Shown: one piece after another, positions 1-11,300 of the stretch
Layout: every line of letters begins with the position of its first letter
Numbering within the stretch: the first letter of the stretch is position 1
Assembly: GCA_017506865.1 (NCBI GenBank)
Contig: JAFCMP010000235.1
Coordinates: 682,001 to 746,000, forward strand
DNA length: 64,000 nt
Direction of reading: 5' to 3'
DNA from: Tribonema minus
Lineage: Eukaryota > Sar > Xanthophyceae > Tribonematales > Tribonemataceae
The notes under the pieces: model-generated
What the model saw: only the letters and a program-made list of their open reading frames with translations
Databases searched by the model: none
Told to the model about the DNA's origin: nothing
Program-made: the position numbers and the translations under genes

Positions 1-700
1 GGGGGGGGGGCGGGGGAGGGGGGTCAGAGCTACAGCTGTGACAGGAGTGGGTGTGTCGCTTTGCATGCGTACCAGCATGTGGCCGCTGCGCCCTAGTCTG
101 CTACTGATGTGTTTGAGCGACGAGCTGTCTGTTGTAGACCAAGTGACAGCACACTGCTGTTCACAAGGGCTGTGTACGTACCGGTGATGCGGTGTGCTGC
201 CTCAGTGGCGCCAGTTGCTGCTAGTGCTCATGCCGCCTTACTGTACAGGCAGCCAATGGCACAGCGTGTCCTGCGCCTGGCTTGCATACTGAATGTACAC
301 ACTTCATATTGGGTGTATATGGGGCGTCAGGCCTGATACCACAACATTGCATCATAATCACATGTGCCCACTCGCATGCATCGCCACACATGCATCGTGC
401 GAGCATGAAGTGTAGCCAAAGAGAACCTGGGCCACTTTGAGTTCCACAAGCTCACGTGTACAACAGTTTGCATGGGCTTCAGTCCTGACTACTGATTTCT
501 GCATGAAGCGAATGTGAAGCAATCGTTTTGCGTACATCAAGTACTGCAACGTACTGTCAACTGGCACTGTCATCCCCTATGCGCACTCGCGCAGCAACAT
601 TGACAGCGAAAACGACATCACGATCCAAACAAATTGGAGCAAGGCCGTTCTTCGGAATGCAGACTGTTCTTCGGAATGTTTTGTAACCGTTCACCTGTCG
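1..700. other. No gene recognised
   Basis: Opens with a G-rich run (ten G, then CGGGGG). Short open frames are present on both strands, but none has recognisable motifs or flanking splice sites. I see nothing else here. Confidence 0.5.
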
Positions 701-710
701 CCACCTGTGC

Positions 711-3700
711 GTGACACTATCCCGGGGCTTCACGGCACCCTGGATTGTTGACCCTACTCCTATGGAGTGTTGTTCGTGTGGCGGCAAACCGCAGCTTCTG
801 CTGGCACCTCTGGTCCCGACTGCTGCATCGGCGACTGTGGACATCGGACCTGCGCTGCCTCCACCAGCACTTGCCGCAGTACACCGCATTTGCTGCCCCA
901 GCACCTCACACCTGGACACTATCTTGGGACCTAGCGGTACCCTTGATTGTTTTTACACACACTCTTTCAGAGTCTTGTCCGTGGGGAGGGTCAGCGATGC
1001 GGCGACGGCGCAGGCAGGTGGCGGCTTCGCCTGCTTGGTGGCCTACGCCGACGCAGCGACCGAGTGTCAAGCCTGCTGCCTGCTGCGCCAAGATCATCAA
1101 CGCGAACACCAACACCTGCAACCACACCGTCGAAGACCGGAGCCTATCCGCCGCCGTCCCTGCCGCCGGCGATGGCGCACGCCTTCAACCCACAACCGAC
1201 ACAAGGACACTATCTTGGGGCCTCGCGGCACCCTTGATTGTTAGTCATACAACTCTGCGGAGTATTGTCCAAGGCATGTGGTTAGAGAGCGGCGCCTGTG
1301 CGCGGCGACGGGGCAGGCGGCGGCAGCTGCTTGGCGGGAGCGGCGCGGAGGAGCAGGAGCAGGAGCAGCAGGAGGAAGGAGTTCGCAGCAGGGGTTCCAG
1401 TGTGCGGCCGGGGACACCGGGGGGGGTAACACTAGCAAATAGAAGGGCGGGTTTTAGTAGATATGCTTGCTGGAGTGACAGCATCAGCCTTTGCAGTACC
1501 AGTGCCTGGCACTTAGTGATCCATGACCATTGTCCTCAGTTCTGGGCGCTGCTACCAGTAGCCCAGGCCTGCACAAAGCTGTTCACGGTTAGGAGCATTT
1601 TGGCAGAGACACGGGAGGCCTCAAAGTGGGTCTGGTCGTGTAGAGGCAGTAGCTTAGGCACTTTGGTGCAGCATGATAGTGGGGACCGATCGGGGTTCGG
1701 GTGGGGTTTGTTGGGGTTGGGTTGGACTCTTCGTAGCAACAGCATTGATACCCTTAGCACCAGTGCCTGGTGCCCAGTGATCATTTTGCCTAGAGGCGTG
1801 ATTCAGACGTGTCAGCATGGTCCTCAGTTCTGGGCGCTGTCAAAGGCGACCCAAGCCTGCATAAATCTTTTTCAAGACGGGACAAGTGTGCCTCACGGCT
1901 GGGCAACCCTAAGTAGGGTTTGGTTGTGGGGTGTTGGTGGTAGTGTGAAGAGGGGGAAGCCTGTTTGCGTTTGAGTCTCTCTTCGGAGAAGGAATGTTGC
2001 ATTGAGTGCACATCCAAAGAGAGGGCTTTTTGCGCCCCTTGCGAAGCGAAATTAATAAAAGTACACAAGGAGTGTACTTTAAAAAGTGTACTTTAAAAAG
2101 TACACAAGGAGTACACACAAGGAGTACACACAAGGAGTGTACTTTTTTAAAGTACACTTTTTAAAGTACACTCCTTGTGTACTTTTATTAATTTCGCTTC
2201 GCAAGGGGCGCGAAAAGCCCTCTCTTTGGATGTGCACTCAATGCAACATTCCTTCTCCGAAGAGAGACTCAAACGCAAACAGGCTTCCCCCTCTTCACAC
2301 TACCACCAACACCCCACAACCAAACCCTACTTAGGGTTGCCCAGCCGTGAGGCACACTTGTCCCGTCTTGAAAAAGATTTATGCAGGCCTGGGTCGCCTT
2401 TGACAGCGCCCAGAACTGAGGACCATGCTGACACGTCTGAATCACGCCTCTAGGCAAAATGATCACTGGGCACCAGGCACTGGTGCTAAGGGTATCAATG
2501 CTGTTGCTACGAAGAGTCCAGCCCAACCCCAACAAACCCCACCCCAACCCCGATCGGTCCCCACTATCATGCTGCACCAAAGTGCCTAAGCTACTGCCTC
2601 TACACGACCAGACCCACTTTGAGGCCTCCCGTGTCTCTGCCAAAATGCTCCTAACCGTGAACAGCTTTGTGCAGGCCTGGGCTACTGGTAGCAGCGCCCA
2701 AAACTGAGGACAATGGTCATGGATCACTAAGTGCCAGGCACTGGTGCTGCAAAGGCTGATGCTGTCACTCCAGCAAGCATATCTACTAAAACCCGCCCTT
2801 CTATTTGCTAGTGTTACCCCCCCCGGTGTCCCCGGCCGCACACTGGAACCCCTGCTGCGAACTCCTTCCTCCTGCTGCTCCTGCTCCTGCTCCTCCGCGC
2901 CGCTCCCGCCAAGCAGCTGCCGCCGCCTGCCCCGTCGCCGCGGGCAGGCGCCGCTCTCTAACCACATGCCTTGGACAACACTCCGCAGAGTTGTATGACT
3001 AACAATCAAGGGTGCCGCGAGGCCCCAAGATAGTGTCCTTGTGTCGGTTGTGGGTTGAAGGCGTGCGCCATCGCCGGCGGCAGGGACGGCGGCGGATAGG
3101 CTCCGGTCTTCGATGGTGTGGTTGCAGGTGTTGGTGTTCGCGTTGATGATCTTGGCGCAGCAGGCAGCAGGCTTGACACTCGGTCGCTGCGTCGGCGTAG
3201 GCCACCAAGCAGGCGAAGCCGCCACCTGCCTGCGCCGTCGCCGCATCGCTGACCCTCTCCACGGACAAGACTCTGAAAGAGTGTGTGTAACAACAATCAA
3301 GGGTACCGCTAGGTCCCAAGATAGTGTCCAGATGTGAGGTGCTGGGGCAGCAAATGCGGTGTACGGCGGCAAGTGCTGGTGGAGGCAGCGCAGGTCCGAT
3401 GTCCACAGTCGCCAATGCAGCAGTCGGGGCCAGAGGTGCCAGCAGAAGTTGCGGTTTGCCGCCACACGAACAACACTCCATAGGAGCAGGGTCAACAATC
3501 CAGGGTGCCGTGAAGCCCCGGGATAGTGTCCTTGGTGGCGAACTTCAAGCGCAGGTTGGTCGGCACATGGCGGAAAAGGCACGAGCCCTGGCGACGGCCG
3601 AGCAGGCGTAGTCTGCAGCAGCTGCGCACAGCTGCATGAGCCCCACTCCTTCTGCTTCAGCCACGGATCAGCTCGAAGAGCAATTGGTATGACAATCAAC

Positions 3701-3729
3701 GGTGCCAAAAGGCCCGAAGATAGTATCCT
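711..3729. repeat. 38-bp repeat family, seven copies
   Basis: The consensus begins GGACACTATCTTGGG, continues CCTCGCGGCACCC and ends TTGATTGTTA. Copies on + lie near 711-749, 911-950 and 1203-1242. Copies on - lie near 3001-3040, 3292-3331, 3494-3532 and 3691-3729. The last lies outside the palindrome and is more diverged. Similarity continues weakly for about 40 bp beyond each copy, as a CTC..GAGT..TGTCC..GG pattern. Starting with CACTA recalls the termini of CACTA/En-Spm transposons, but the repeats are internal as well as terminal and no transposase of that family is present. Confidence 0.85.
713..3530. repeat. 2.8-kb near-perfect palindrome (inverted repeat)
   Basis: The left arm (713 to about 2094) reappears as its reverse complement in 2149-3530. 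Paired positions add up to 4243, so the axis is at 2121/2122. The arms differ by only scattered single bases (for example near 2030/2213). The roughly 54-bp centre is made of AGTACACAAGG-type direct and inverted repeats (2058-2190). Homology starts at CACTATCCCGGGG on the left and stops at the mirror image on the right, so the arm ends coincide with a copy of the 38-bp repeat. No target-site duplication is visible next to the ends. A foldback-type mobile element or a recent inverted duplication both fit. A false inverted join in assembly is possible but does not explain why the ends coincide with a repeat. Confidence 0.93.
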
Positions 3730-4140
3730 TGGGTGGCGTGAGGGGAGGGAAGTAGCTGCTCGTGCTGCTTGAGAGGCGAACTGCAAAGCTTTCCATGTCC
3801 TTGCCGATGCCGCGAGCTCGAACGTAATGCTCCTCTGGCCTGCTGGTGCTGTGTGATAAGGGGCTCCAAATGTGCGGCTGAAATGTGGCAGGTGCTGCTG
3901 CGGCGCGCCAGATGCACCATGGCTGGTGAAACATGCTATGCGCGCCAGACAAGCAGCCCCCACCCTCCACTTCATGGCGCTGCCACACCTTTCGATGTTG
4001 GCGAGCTGGCTCGGGGGGGGCAAAACCTGTGTGCAAAACCTGTGGGCAAAACCTTGTGTACTTTTATTATATTCCACTTGTGGCTGTGGAAATGCCATGT
4101 TGTAGGTGTGTCGCCTTGTTTTCACTCTTGGGTGTAGCAT
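2269..4140 (-). CDS. Unrecognised 623-codon ORF running into the palindrome
   Basis: An ATG at 4140 opens 623 codons without a stop, running from outside the palindrome through most of its right arm. The mirror-image frame in the left arm is open to 1974 but has no ATG. I recognise no domain. Two features could mean it is translated. Three of the 38-bp repeats are read in the same frame, giving versions of the peptide LSWGLAAPLIV. Two later segments, about 285 bp apart, both encode STSAW...PQFWAL...QAC in one frame. Against this, the composition is Arg/Ala/Cys/Trp-rich as expected for a chance frame in GC-rich DNA, there is no homologue I can name, and the same repeats could keep frame by accident. 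Treat as hypothetical. Confidence 0.3.
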   Translation of the reverse strand: MLHPRVKTRRHTYNMAFPQPQVEYNKSTQGFAHRFCTQVLPPPSQLANIERCGSAMKWRVGAACLARIACFTSHGASGAPQQHLPHFSRTFGAPYHTAPAGQRSITFELAASARTWKALQFASQAARAATSLPSRHPRILSSGLLAPLIVIPIALRADPWLKQKEWGSCSCAQLLQTTPARPSPGLVPFPPCADQPALEVRHQGHYPGASRHPGLLTLLLWSVVRVAANRNFCWHLWPRLLHWRLWTSDLRCLHQHLPPYTAFAAPAPHIWTLSWDLAVPLIVVTHTLSESCPWRGSAMRRRRRQVAASPAWWPTPTQRPSVKPAACCAKIINANTNTCNHTIEDRSLSAAVPAAGDGARLQPTTDTRTLSWGLAAPLIVSHTTLRSVVQGMWLESGACPRRRGRRRQLLGGSGAEEQEQEQQEEGVRSRGSSVRPGTPGGVTLANRRAGFSRYACWSDSISLCSTSAWHLVIHDHCPQFWALLPVAQACTKLFTVRSILAETREASKWVWSCRGSSLGTLVQHDSGDRSGLGWGLLGLGWTLRSNSIDTLSTSAWCPVIILPRGVIQTCQHGPQFWALSKATQACINLFQDGTSVPHGWATLSRVWLWGVGGSVKRGKPVCV

Positions 4141-4589
4141 GCAAAGCTTGCACGCCGCGACCCGCCCCCCACATCACCCCCAACAAAGCACCCGCAAGCG
4201 ACTGTCCCCCACATACTAGCAGGGATACTGAACAAAGCTACAAGACTCTTTCCCCACAGACAGACCCGTCTTTTTGAATAGAATAAAATCATGTTTCATT
4301 TTATGTACTTTATTTTCTCTTTGTGAACAAAAATAAAATGTAATAACTTAAGTGATGATGTATATGAGAGCAAGAGAGTATCGAGCAGGCAACTTGTTGC
4401 TGTGTGTTGGGGTTGCTAAATCGCATGCCTGTTAAACTTTGCAATGCTCACAAAATGACATCTCCAGCAGAACAGCATTCAAGCATCAACACGAACAAAA
4501 GAGGTACAGTGGTAACGCGTGCCAATTATAGATACATATCCATTATGATGACAAGTGGACATTGTGCGTTCTTGTGGATTTCGTTGCAG
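3731..4589. other. Spacer; no gene recognised
   Basis: Contains CCTTGTGTACTTTTATTA near 4050, also found beside the palindrome axis near 2170, and an A+T-rich stretch with several AATAAAA/TTTATTTT motifs at 4270-4345. It may include an unidentified 5' exon of the following gene, since 4404-4589 is open in the same frame, but no motif supports that. Confidence 0.4.
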
Positions 4590-4962
4590 ACTCGCGCAGT
4601 ACACGACACCGACGGCGTCATTGTGCCCATCGGTGGCTACTACACGTGTAGCAACCCAGATGCAAAACAGTGCAAAAGGGAGGATGGCAAAAAGTCACGA
4701 AACTTTGCTGTGTGGACGCACACCTGCATGGCGCTCCTACCGATGTCTGTGCAGCAGAAGTACGAAGCGCTGTTTCACGACGAAGCAGGCGGCTGGACGT
4801 TCAAGCTGGCAGACATGTTACTGGCATCAGAGCTTCGATGGGAAAAAGTGCACACACAGCTAGAACAGACGTACACGCAGCAAGCGATGCGCTCATGTGG
4901 GGCATACATCACATTGCTGCTAGGGAGGGCCCTCTCAGTGCAAGCGGCGGGGGCACAGACAA

Positions 4963-4976
4963 GGGGGGGGGGGGGG
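4963..4976. repeat. 14-G homopolymer at a reading-frame switch
   Basis: Coding potential is in one frame before the run and in another after it: a PGGGSGSQQEAAAVSG-type linker leads into the catalytic part. Either a real indel or a base-calling error in the homopolymer explains it. Confidence 0.85.
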
Positions 4977-5839
4977 ACCGGGTGGCGGCTCTGGGTCACA
5001 ACAGGAAGCCGCAGCAGTAAGTGGCGCCATGATGGCTGTTGGCGGCGGCGCCATGACGGAGGGCGTCAGCAGCAGCGGCGCAATGACGGAGGGCGTCAGC
5101 AGCGGCGGCAGCGCCACTCATGTCCCAGCACCCATCGCCAGCAGTGACGGCACCGAAACTCCTGGACCAGGTGACGGCACGGGGGGGCGCGGGCATAATC
5201 AGGGGGGTGCCAATGTAGATGATAGGGGTTGGCCACCTTTTCTGCAAAATCATCAAGCAGGCCTGCAGGCAGCCCCATCTACGGCCGTCATCAAAAGAAT
5301 CGTTGAGGGTGCATATCAGCTCATCAAGCCCTTCATCCTGGCAGACATGTGCAGCCGGTTGCCGGGGAGGTGTGTCAGCTCGGATGGCACATTCAAGCTA
5401 GCAAAAGCCGTCAACAACAATGCAGTCAAGACTATAGTTTTCCTGATGGGGGAGCGCCATGATGTCATATCTTGGGCAGGAATGGAGAGCGAGAGCTGGG
5501 ACAACATGTTGCCCATGCTGCGCTCGCTACAGAAGCGACTGGTGGCCGCTGGCCAGCTATACCAGCTAAGGGCATGGTTCAACGACACATGCTGCAGCGG
5601 TGCTAGTGATCCAAGCGGGCACTGCATACAGGAGTTCTTCCCAGGCATACCAAGGGCTCCCTTCAAGGTAACTGTAGAGTTTTTGTGTCTTGAAGATCAA
5701 CTCCCACTGTGTGAAGTTGCACTTGAACAAAATTAGTTGTGCAGGTCTCATGGTTGTAAACAATAGATTCATGCTCAAAAGCCATGGGCATGGCATTAGA
5801 GGCCATAATTATGAACATGGCTTGCACGGTCCATGCAGT

Positions 5840-5890
5840 GCATATGTACTGCAGTACATATGCAGTACATATGTACTGCAGTACATATGC
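5840..5890. repeat. Nested palindromes within an intron
   Basis: A perfect 24-bp palindrome at 5840-5863 (half-site GCATATGTACTG) is followed immediately by an overlapping near-copy to 5890. It lies in the 5668-6312 intron of the transposase-like gene and could extrude as a cruciform. Confidence 0.85.
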
Positions 5891-6799
5891 AGGGCTTGGC
5901 TGTGATTGTAGCGACTGTTGGCCAACAGAAATCCGGCACGTCACATTGTGCAATTGCAAGTACCTCAAAGATGACTTCAAAAAGATAGCTGCAGAATTAC
6001 GAGATTGTTACAAATGTAGTATTTCTTTCACCTACATGATGGCATTGTCATGTGTGCGCAAGGCTTGCAGCTGTGCAGGTGAGGCAGGCGCAGTAGCATA
6101 TGCTCCTAACCCAGTGTCAACATCATTACCATATATATGAAAGTGCCGCAGAACAAGTGACAGGCCATCATCTGCAACAGTCTGTAGAGAATGTCGCTCG
6201 CTGTACTGCAGGGCGCTCACCTGAGAGGGATCTGGCTGAGCTCTGGTTGCTGACATGCTGCTGACATCGTATTCCGTGATTGTGTGCGCGTGTCGTGGGC
6301 GCATGCGCGCAGGATCGCTTCCACCTCATCCAGCTGCTCACCAGGTCCACGACATCAACAAATCACCCGCTGCAACGAGCATTCGCACAAGCCGTTGGCA
6401 GCGTCATTGCATACAGGGATTTAGACGACCTGGCGCGTGTGGAGAAGTACATTGAAGGAAGGGGGCTTGCTGTGAAGAAAGGGACCACATCGAAGCAGCT
6501 GGCAAAATCATCAACATACCGCAGGCACATCCGCACCTATGGACGCTCACGAGAGGAGGTGGCAGTTGCACTCACGGAAGTCAGGTAAACAACAGCGTGC
6601 TGTCTCCAAATCTTGCATCTGCCAGTACAGGCATATTAATGTACTTTTTTTAATTCACAACTTCGCGAGGCTGACACACCGTTGTCGCGAGCGCCTGCGA
6701 TTGTCGCGCCGATCGATGTCATTCACGAAGATTGGCCGCTGAGCGTTGAGGCATAGTTACTGATGCCCATCGTTGATTCGCGCCGCCCAAGCTAGAATT

Positions 6800-7640
6800 G
6801 TTAACCCTAAACGTTACCCTAACCCTAACCTTAACCTTCATGCCCATCGGTTGGGCTGATTCACGCCCGCCAAGCTAGAATTGCTGACCCTGAACCTTAC
6901 CCTAACCCTAACCCTCATTGATGTACTGAAGAACAAACATACATGCATATATACACATTGGCTGTGAGCCTGCCCTTTTCGCGCCGTTGCTCTGTTGGCC
7001 TGCTTGTAACTTTAACTCTAACCCTAACCCTAATCGACATACAAACATGCATACGGTTATTGGTGGAAGGCATTCAGTTTGACGGCTAACCACACCTTGT
7101 CACCTAAAGCTCTATGATCTTTTGAGTCGTTTCCGTATATACATTGGCCGCAAGCCTGTGTTTGTTGCGCCGCTGCTGCGCCGCGCGCGCGTCCGTCAGC
7201 CTAGCCCTAACTGTAACCCTGACTGATATACAAACATACATACATACCTTGGCCGCGAGCCTGCGCCTGCGCTTGTCCCGCCACTGCTGCGCCGCACGCC
7301 CATCTGTTGCCCTAACCCTAACCCTAACCCTAACCCTAACCTCAATTAACGAATAAGCACATATTTTTTGGCCCTGACCGTGACCCTAACCCAAACCCAA
7401 ATTCTAACTGAATACCACATACATACATACCTTGGCCGCGAGCCTGAGGCTGCGCTTGTCGCGCCGCTGCTGCGCCGCGCGCGCCTTCATTGCCCAACAC
7501 TTAACCCTAAGGTCAACCCAACCAAACCCCCATGTCAGTTGACATACATAAGAACATACTTCGAGGTAGATACATACCTTGGCCGCGAGCCTGCGCTTGT
7601 CGCGCCGCTGCTGCGCCGTGCACGCCTCCGTCGCTCCCTC
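6800..7640. repeat. Interstitial telomere-type repeats and GC-rich minisatellite
   Basis: CCCTAA repeats occur at about 6800-6840, 6898-6918, 7015-7033, 7310-7341 and, degenerate, 7373-7395. The longest run has five units. They alternate with a GC-rich block starting TTGGCCGCGAGCCTGCG and containing CGCCGCTGCTGCGCCG (copies near 6958, 7143, 7248, 7431 and 7578), usually preceded by ACATACATAC. This is the make-up of subtelomeric satellite. It sits wholly inside the 6585-8339 intron of the transposase-like gene. Confidence 0.88.
7055..7135 (+). repeat. Dispersed repeat, copy 1 of 3
   Basis: Contains GGTGGAAGGCATTCAG, CACACCTTGTCACCTA and TCGTTTCC. It lies inside the telomere-repeat array. Confidence 0.8.
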
Positions 7641-7992
7641 GACACGTGCGTGCTTGCGCAGCTCCGCCGCGCCTGCGTGCGCGACAGGAAGCGCTGCGAC
7701 GTGCACGCCACCCAGTGCACGCACACGACAGGAGCGTCACGCAAAGCACATTACAGTTACAATACAGTAACAGTTGAAAGGCAGCGCCGCGACGTGCACT
7801 CCACCCACTGCGCGCGCAAACGCGAGCGTTACCACGCAGAGCACTTTGCAGTTACTCAAACATATGGCAAGAGATCATGTTAGCAGCATAATGGTGAATA
7901 TACCAATGTACCTGTGACAAGGCGCTGTGTGACCGTACTAGTCTTGACACATGCAATGACCAAAGAGTGCTTGCCAGGGAGGGGGCGAGTGG

Positions 7993-8151
7993 TAGCTGCG
8001 CTTCAGAGGTACTTGAGCAATTCCATACAAATACTTGTGCATCACTAGCTGCGCTTCAGAGGTACTTGAGCAATTCCATACAAATACTTGTGCATCACTA
8101 GCTGCGCTTCAGAGGTACTTGAGCAATTCCATACAAATACTTGTGCATCAC
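7993..8151. repeat. 53-bp tandem repeat, three copies
   Basis: Three practically identical copies start at 7993, 8046 and 8099 (TAGCTGCGCTTCAGAGG...). The identity indicates recent tandem amplification within the same intron. Confidence 0.95.
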
Positions 8152-8240
8152 CAGGAATAAGGTGAGTATAGTGCATACAACTTATTTGACTTGAACAAGG
8201 TGAGTATAGCATATATGACTAGTATTTGGTGACTGTTATT

Positions 8241-8326
8241 GCTTGCCTGACCATAGTGCCATTGCGATCACGCTGGTTTGTATGCTTGCCTGACCATACT
8301 GCCATTGCGATCACGCTGCTTTGTAT
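8241..8326. repeat. 43-bp tandem duplication
   Basis: GCTTGCCTGACCATA at 8241 recurs at 8284 with two differences over the unit. It lies just upstream of the exon starting at 8340. Confidence 0.9.
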
Positions 8327-11300
8327 GCTGTGCCCGCAGAGATGCTTACAAGAAGGCATCCGACGGGCTCAAAGACAGGGGCGAGCGGGCACTGTTCCAA
8401 GAGCCCAGCAAACACCTTGACAAGCCGTGCACCACGGAACAGTTCGACTTGGGGTGTTGAAGTGTATAAACAAGCGTTGCCTAGAGGAACCATTCCTTCT
8501 TGAGCAGATGCACAACTGCTTGGGGTACACGCCAGTCAGCAATCTTCCCATCTACCAGTACATTGGGGGCACTGCCAAAAATGAGAGTTTGCACAGCCAA
8601 CTGAACCCTCTCATTGCCAACATCAGCAACATCAACGAGGACAGCCTTGAGATACGCATGGCGGTGAGGATACATCGGCACAACATGGAGGTGAGAAGAA
8701 CTGAGAATATATCCACAATGACATCACTGCCGATGTAGGCACACAGGAGCACATTATTCAGAAGCCCAATCAGCGAGCAGTATTGTTGTGCGCGTATTCG
8801 TTGAGCTTGCACACACCATGCGGGTTGTTGTGAGAAGATTGCGCTCTTGCCCAAATAATTGCCTGGTACATACGTGCCCTTGAGCACAAAGTGTACGCAC
8901 TTTTGGAGTAACATGTAGCATCACGGTGCTTGTAGTTGGTAGGCACTTATTGGAGCATTTTGAAGTTGAAGTTTACGATATGTCGATTTCATGCTGTTGC
9001 TCACCTTTGACAGGTGGACCGTAAGCATAAGAGACTTCCTCGTCACGTGGTCACCAACCATGCGTGGGTAGCTCATGCGCTGAACGCAGCTGCAAGCTCC
9101 GTGCTCAGCGAGCTTCCACACCCAGGAATGCGTTCTGCTCCGCCTGCACTGGATCCAAGCACAGACGACGACAAGCAAATGGGGTTTGCATACTTGGGAC
9201 TACATCAAGAATCTGCAACTGGATGCCCTGCGGGTACAAGCAGCCCAAGCAGTCAAAGCAGCCCAAGCCACCCAGGCGGCGCAACGTGCGACTGTGCCAG
9301 CGGCGGCAGGTACACTGGCGCTTGGGTGATGTGAATATTACATGGCACTTTGTACAGGGCTGAATACGCTGTTTGTGTGCACTCTAACAAGCATATGCAT
9401 AGAGCCATCAGCAATAATTGACCAGTCATGACTTTGAAGACAGCTGTTGGCAGCGTACACTGTAGCTCTTAGATGAGAGGAAGTTCAACGACTGATCATG
9501 CGTCTTTGTGCTGGTGTCTGATAAGAGCTTCACGATGGGGCATGGGTGCCCCATACTAACATCTCCAGCGCCTGCATTTGAGCACTCACGGCATGTACAA
9601 TACTGTCCTTGCAGAGTGCACATTGTGTCAGGATCGTTGAAGGTGATGGATGATGTGCGGCTCCAAAGTTGAACTTGAAGTTGAATCAGGCAGCACCCTT
9701 TGTTAGCCTATGTCATGCTCAGCATTCAGTTGTCCAACACAAGCACATGGGTTCAGTTGTATGCAGGCATTGCACTTCGTTGAGACCTTCACATACTTGC
9801 ATCTCACCTCTGCTCGCACGTTCTTTATGCTCCTCCAGGTTTTGACGGCCCGCCTGAGCCTGAGGAACACCGTGCCGCCGCAGAGGTGTCAGGTCCAAGT
9901 CGCAGCGCAACATCAACACCACAGGCAAAAAGACCTAGGTACAGCCGCGCCAAGGCCAAGAAGCACCAGAGCGCCAACATCCTCAACACACCTATAAAGG
10001 TTGTTGAAACTCAAGAGGAGAAGCAGCTGCTTGCACAGGTGGTCGCACAGCACTTTCAAGCTACAGGCGGAAAGGTGCAAGACTATGACGCAGTCGCTAT
10101 TGATTACAACAGGCAAGTGCTCGTGGCAAGCATGACCGGCAGTCCCGGCCACCGCGGGTGCGTCCAAGGAGCGACAATCAAGCTGATTATGGAACGGCTT
10201 GGCAAGAAAGCAACCAGTGACAGCTTCATGGCAGCTTCTGGCTTAGGCACCCCACCATCCGCTACAACCGGTAAGCAGCATTGTCAATCATGCTGTATGC
10301 TTGCATACCCCACATTATCATACACTTTTACGTGTTTGTTTGCTTGTGAATTGCTGTGCTGGTGCAGGTGCCGAACTGTGGCCTCTGATGCCAGTGATGC
10401 CTCAAAGGTCAGAGGGTGCGGCTGCAAGCGGAGGCCAGGTATGCTGATATGTGACAAATTATGGTGCTTTGCAGGTTGTACGTTAAAAATGGGCATGTCA
10501 GCATTTAAATGCACTCATGGCAATGTGAGCGCTCAAGCTATGCTAATGTCGTGCACCATGCAGCACCATGATGCTGCTGGATGGCCTTTGCTGCTGTACT
10601 CTGCACAAGTTTCAATGGCGAAGTCATGTTATTGATGCCTTCTTATTATGAGTGCGCAATATCATCGGCGCCTTACACAACGTGCGCGCGCACCTTGCTC
10701 CATGCAGGCTTCACCAGTCCTTCCACCTGCAGCTCCACCTGTGTCCATCACGCATGAGGAGCCAGCATCCGCAGCTCTGTTCGCGCCTGCGCCACTGTTC
10801 GCAAGTGCAAGTCTGCAGATTACGAGCAGTACAGGTATGACCATGTGCAGGACGTCAGCACTATATGGAGCATCACATAATGGCCGTCGCCGTCTTGCAT
10901 TGCTGTGATATTTCTGCTGGCGTGATGCTGAAAATTACTCATGGCTGTCTGCCTCACTGCACAGATGCCCTGGCCGCATCAAGCATTGGTGTCAACGATG
11001 GTGCGGACGATGTTGGCACAACTGCCGGTTCTGACGCTGGCGACTCGCAGGTGAGCATAGGTCGCCAAAGAAATGTGGATGTGCCTCATGGTCAAACATT
11101 GAAGTTTCAGTCTATAACGTGCGTGCGAAGACTTTAGCATTCCATCATCATTTCACTGGCGAATATTGTACGAGTCCATATGCAAAGTTCTACAGTGAAA
11201 TATTCCAAAACAACGAGTAGCACAGCACAGTGGCAATGAAACTGCCCTCCAAACGAACGCTCCCCACTGCTGTACTTCAAGCACGACGCCCTGGGAAACG

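Noticed and set aside
711-752. Assignment of the palindrome to CACTA (En/Spm) transposons
   Set aside because: Only the CACTA start is shared; there is no 3-bp target duplication and no CACTA transposase, so the class is left open.
745-1974. 409-codon plus-strand ORF in the left palindrome arm
   Set aside because: No ATG at its start; it is the mirror image of the minus ORF in the right arm, so it adds no independent evidence.
5840-5890. Transcription terminator hairpin
   Set aside because: Eukaryotic intron context; the palindrome is better regarded as a repeat.
7300-7345. A true chromosome end at the CCCTAA array
   Set aside because: The runs are short, degenerate and followed by tens of kilobases of sequence including exons of the same gene.
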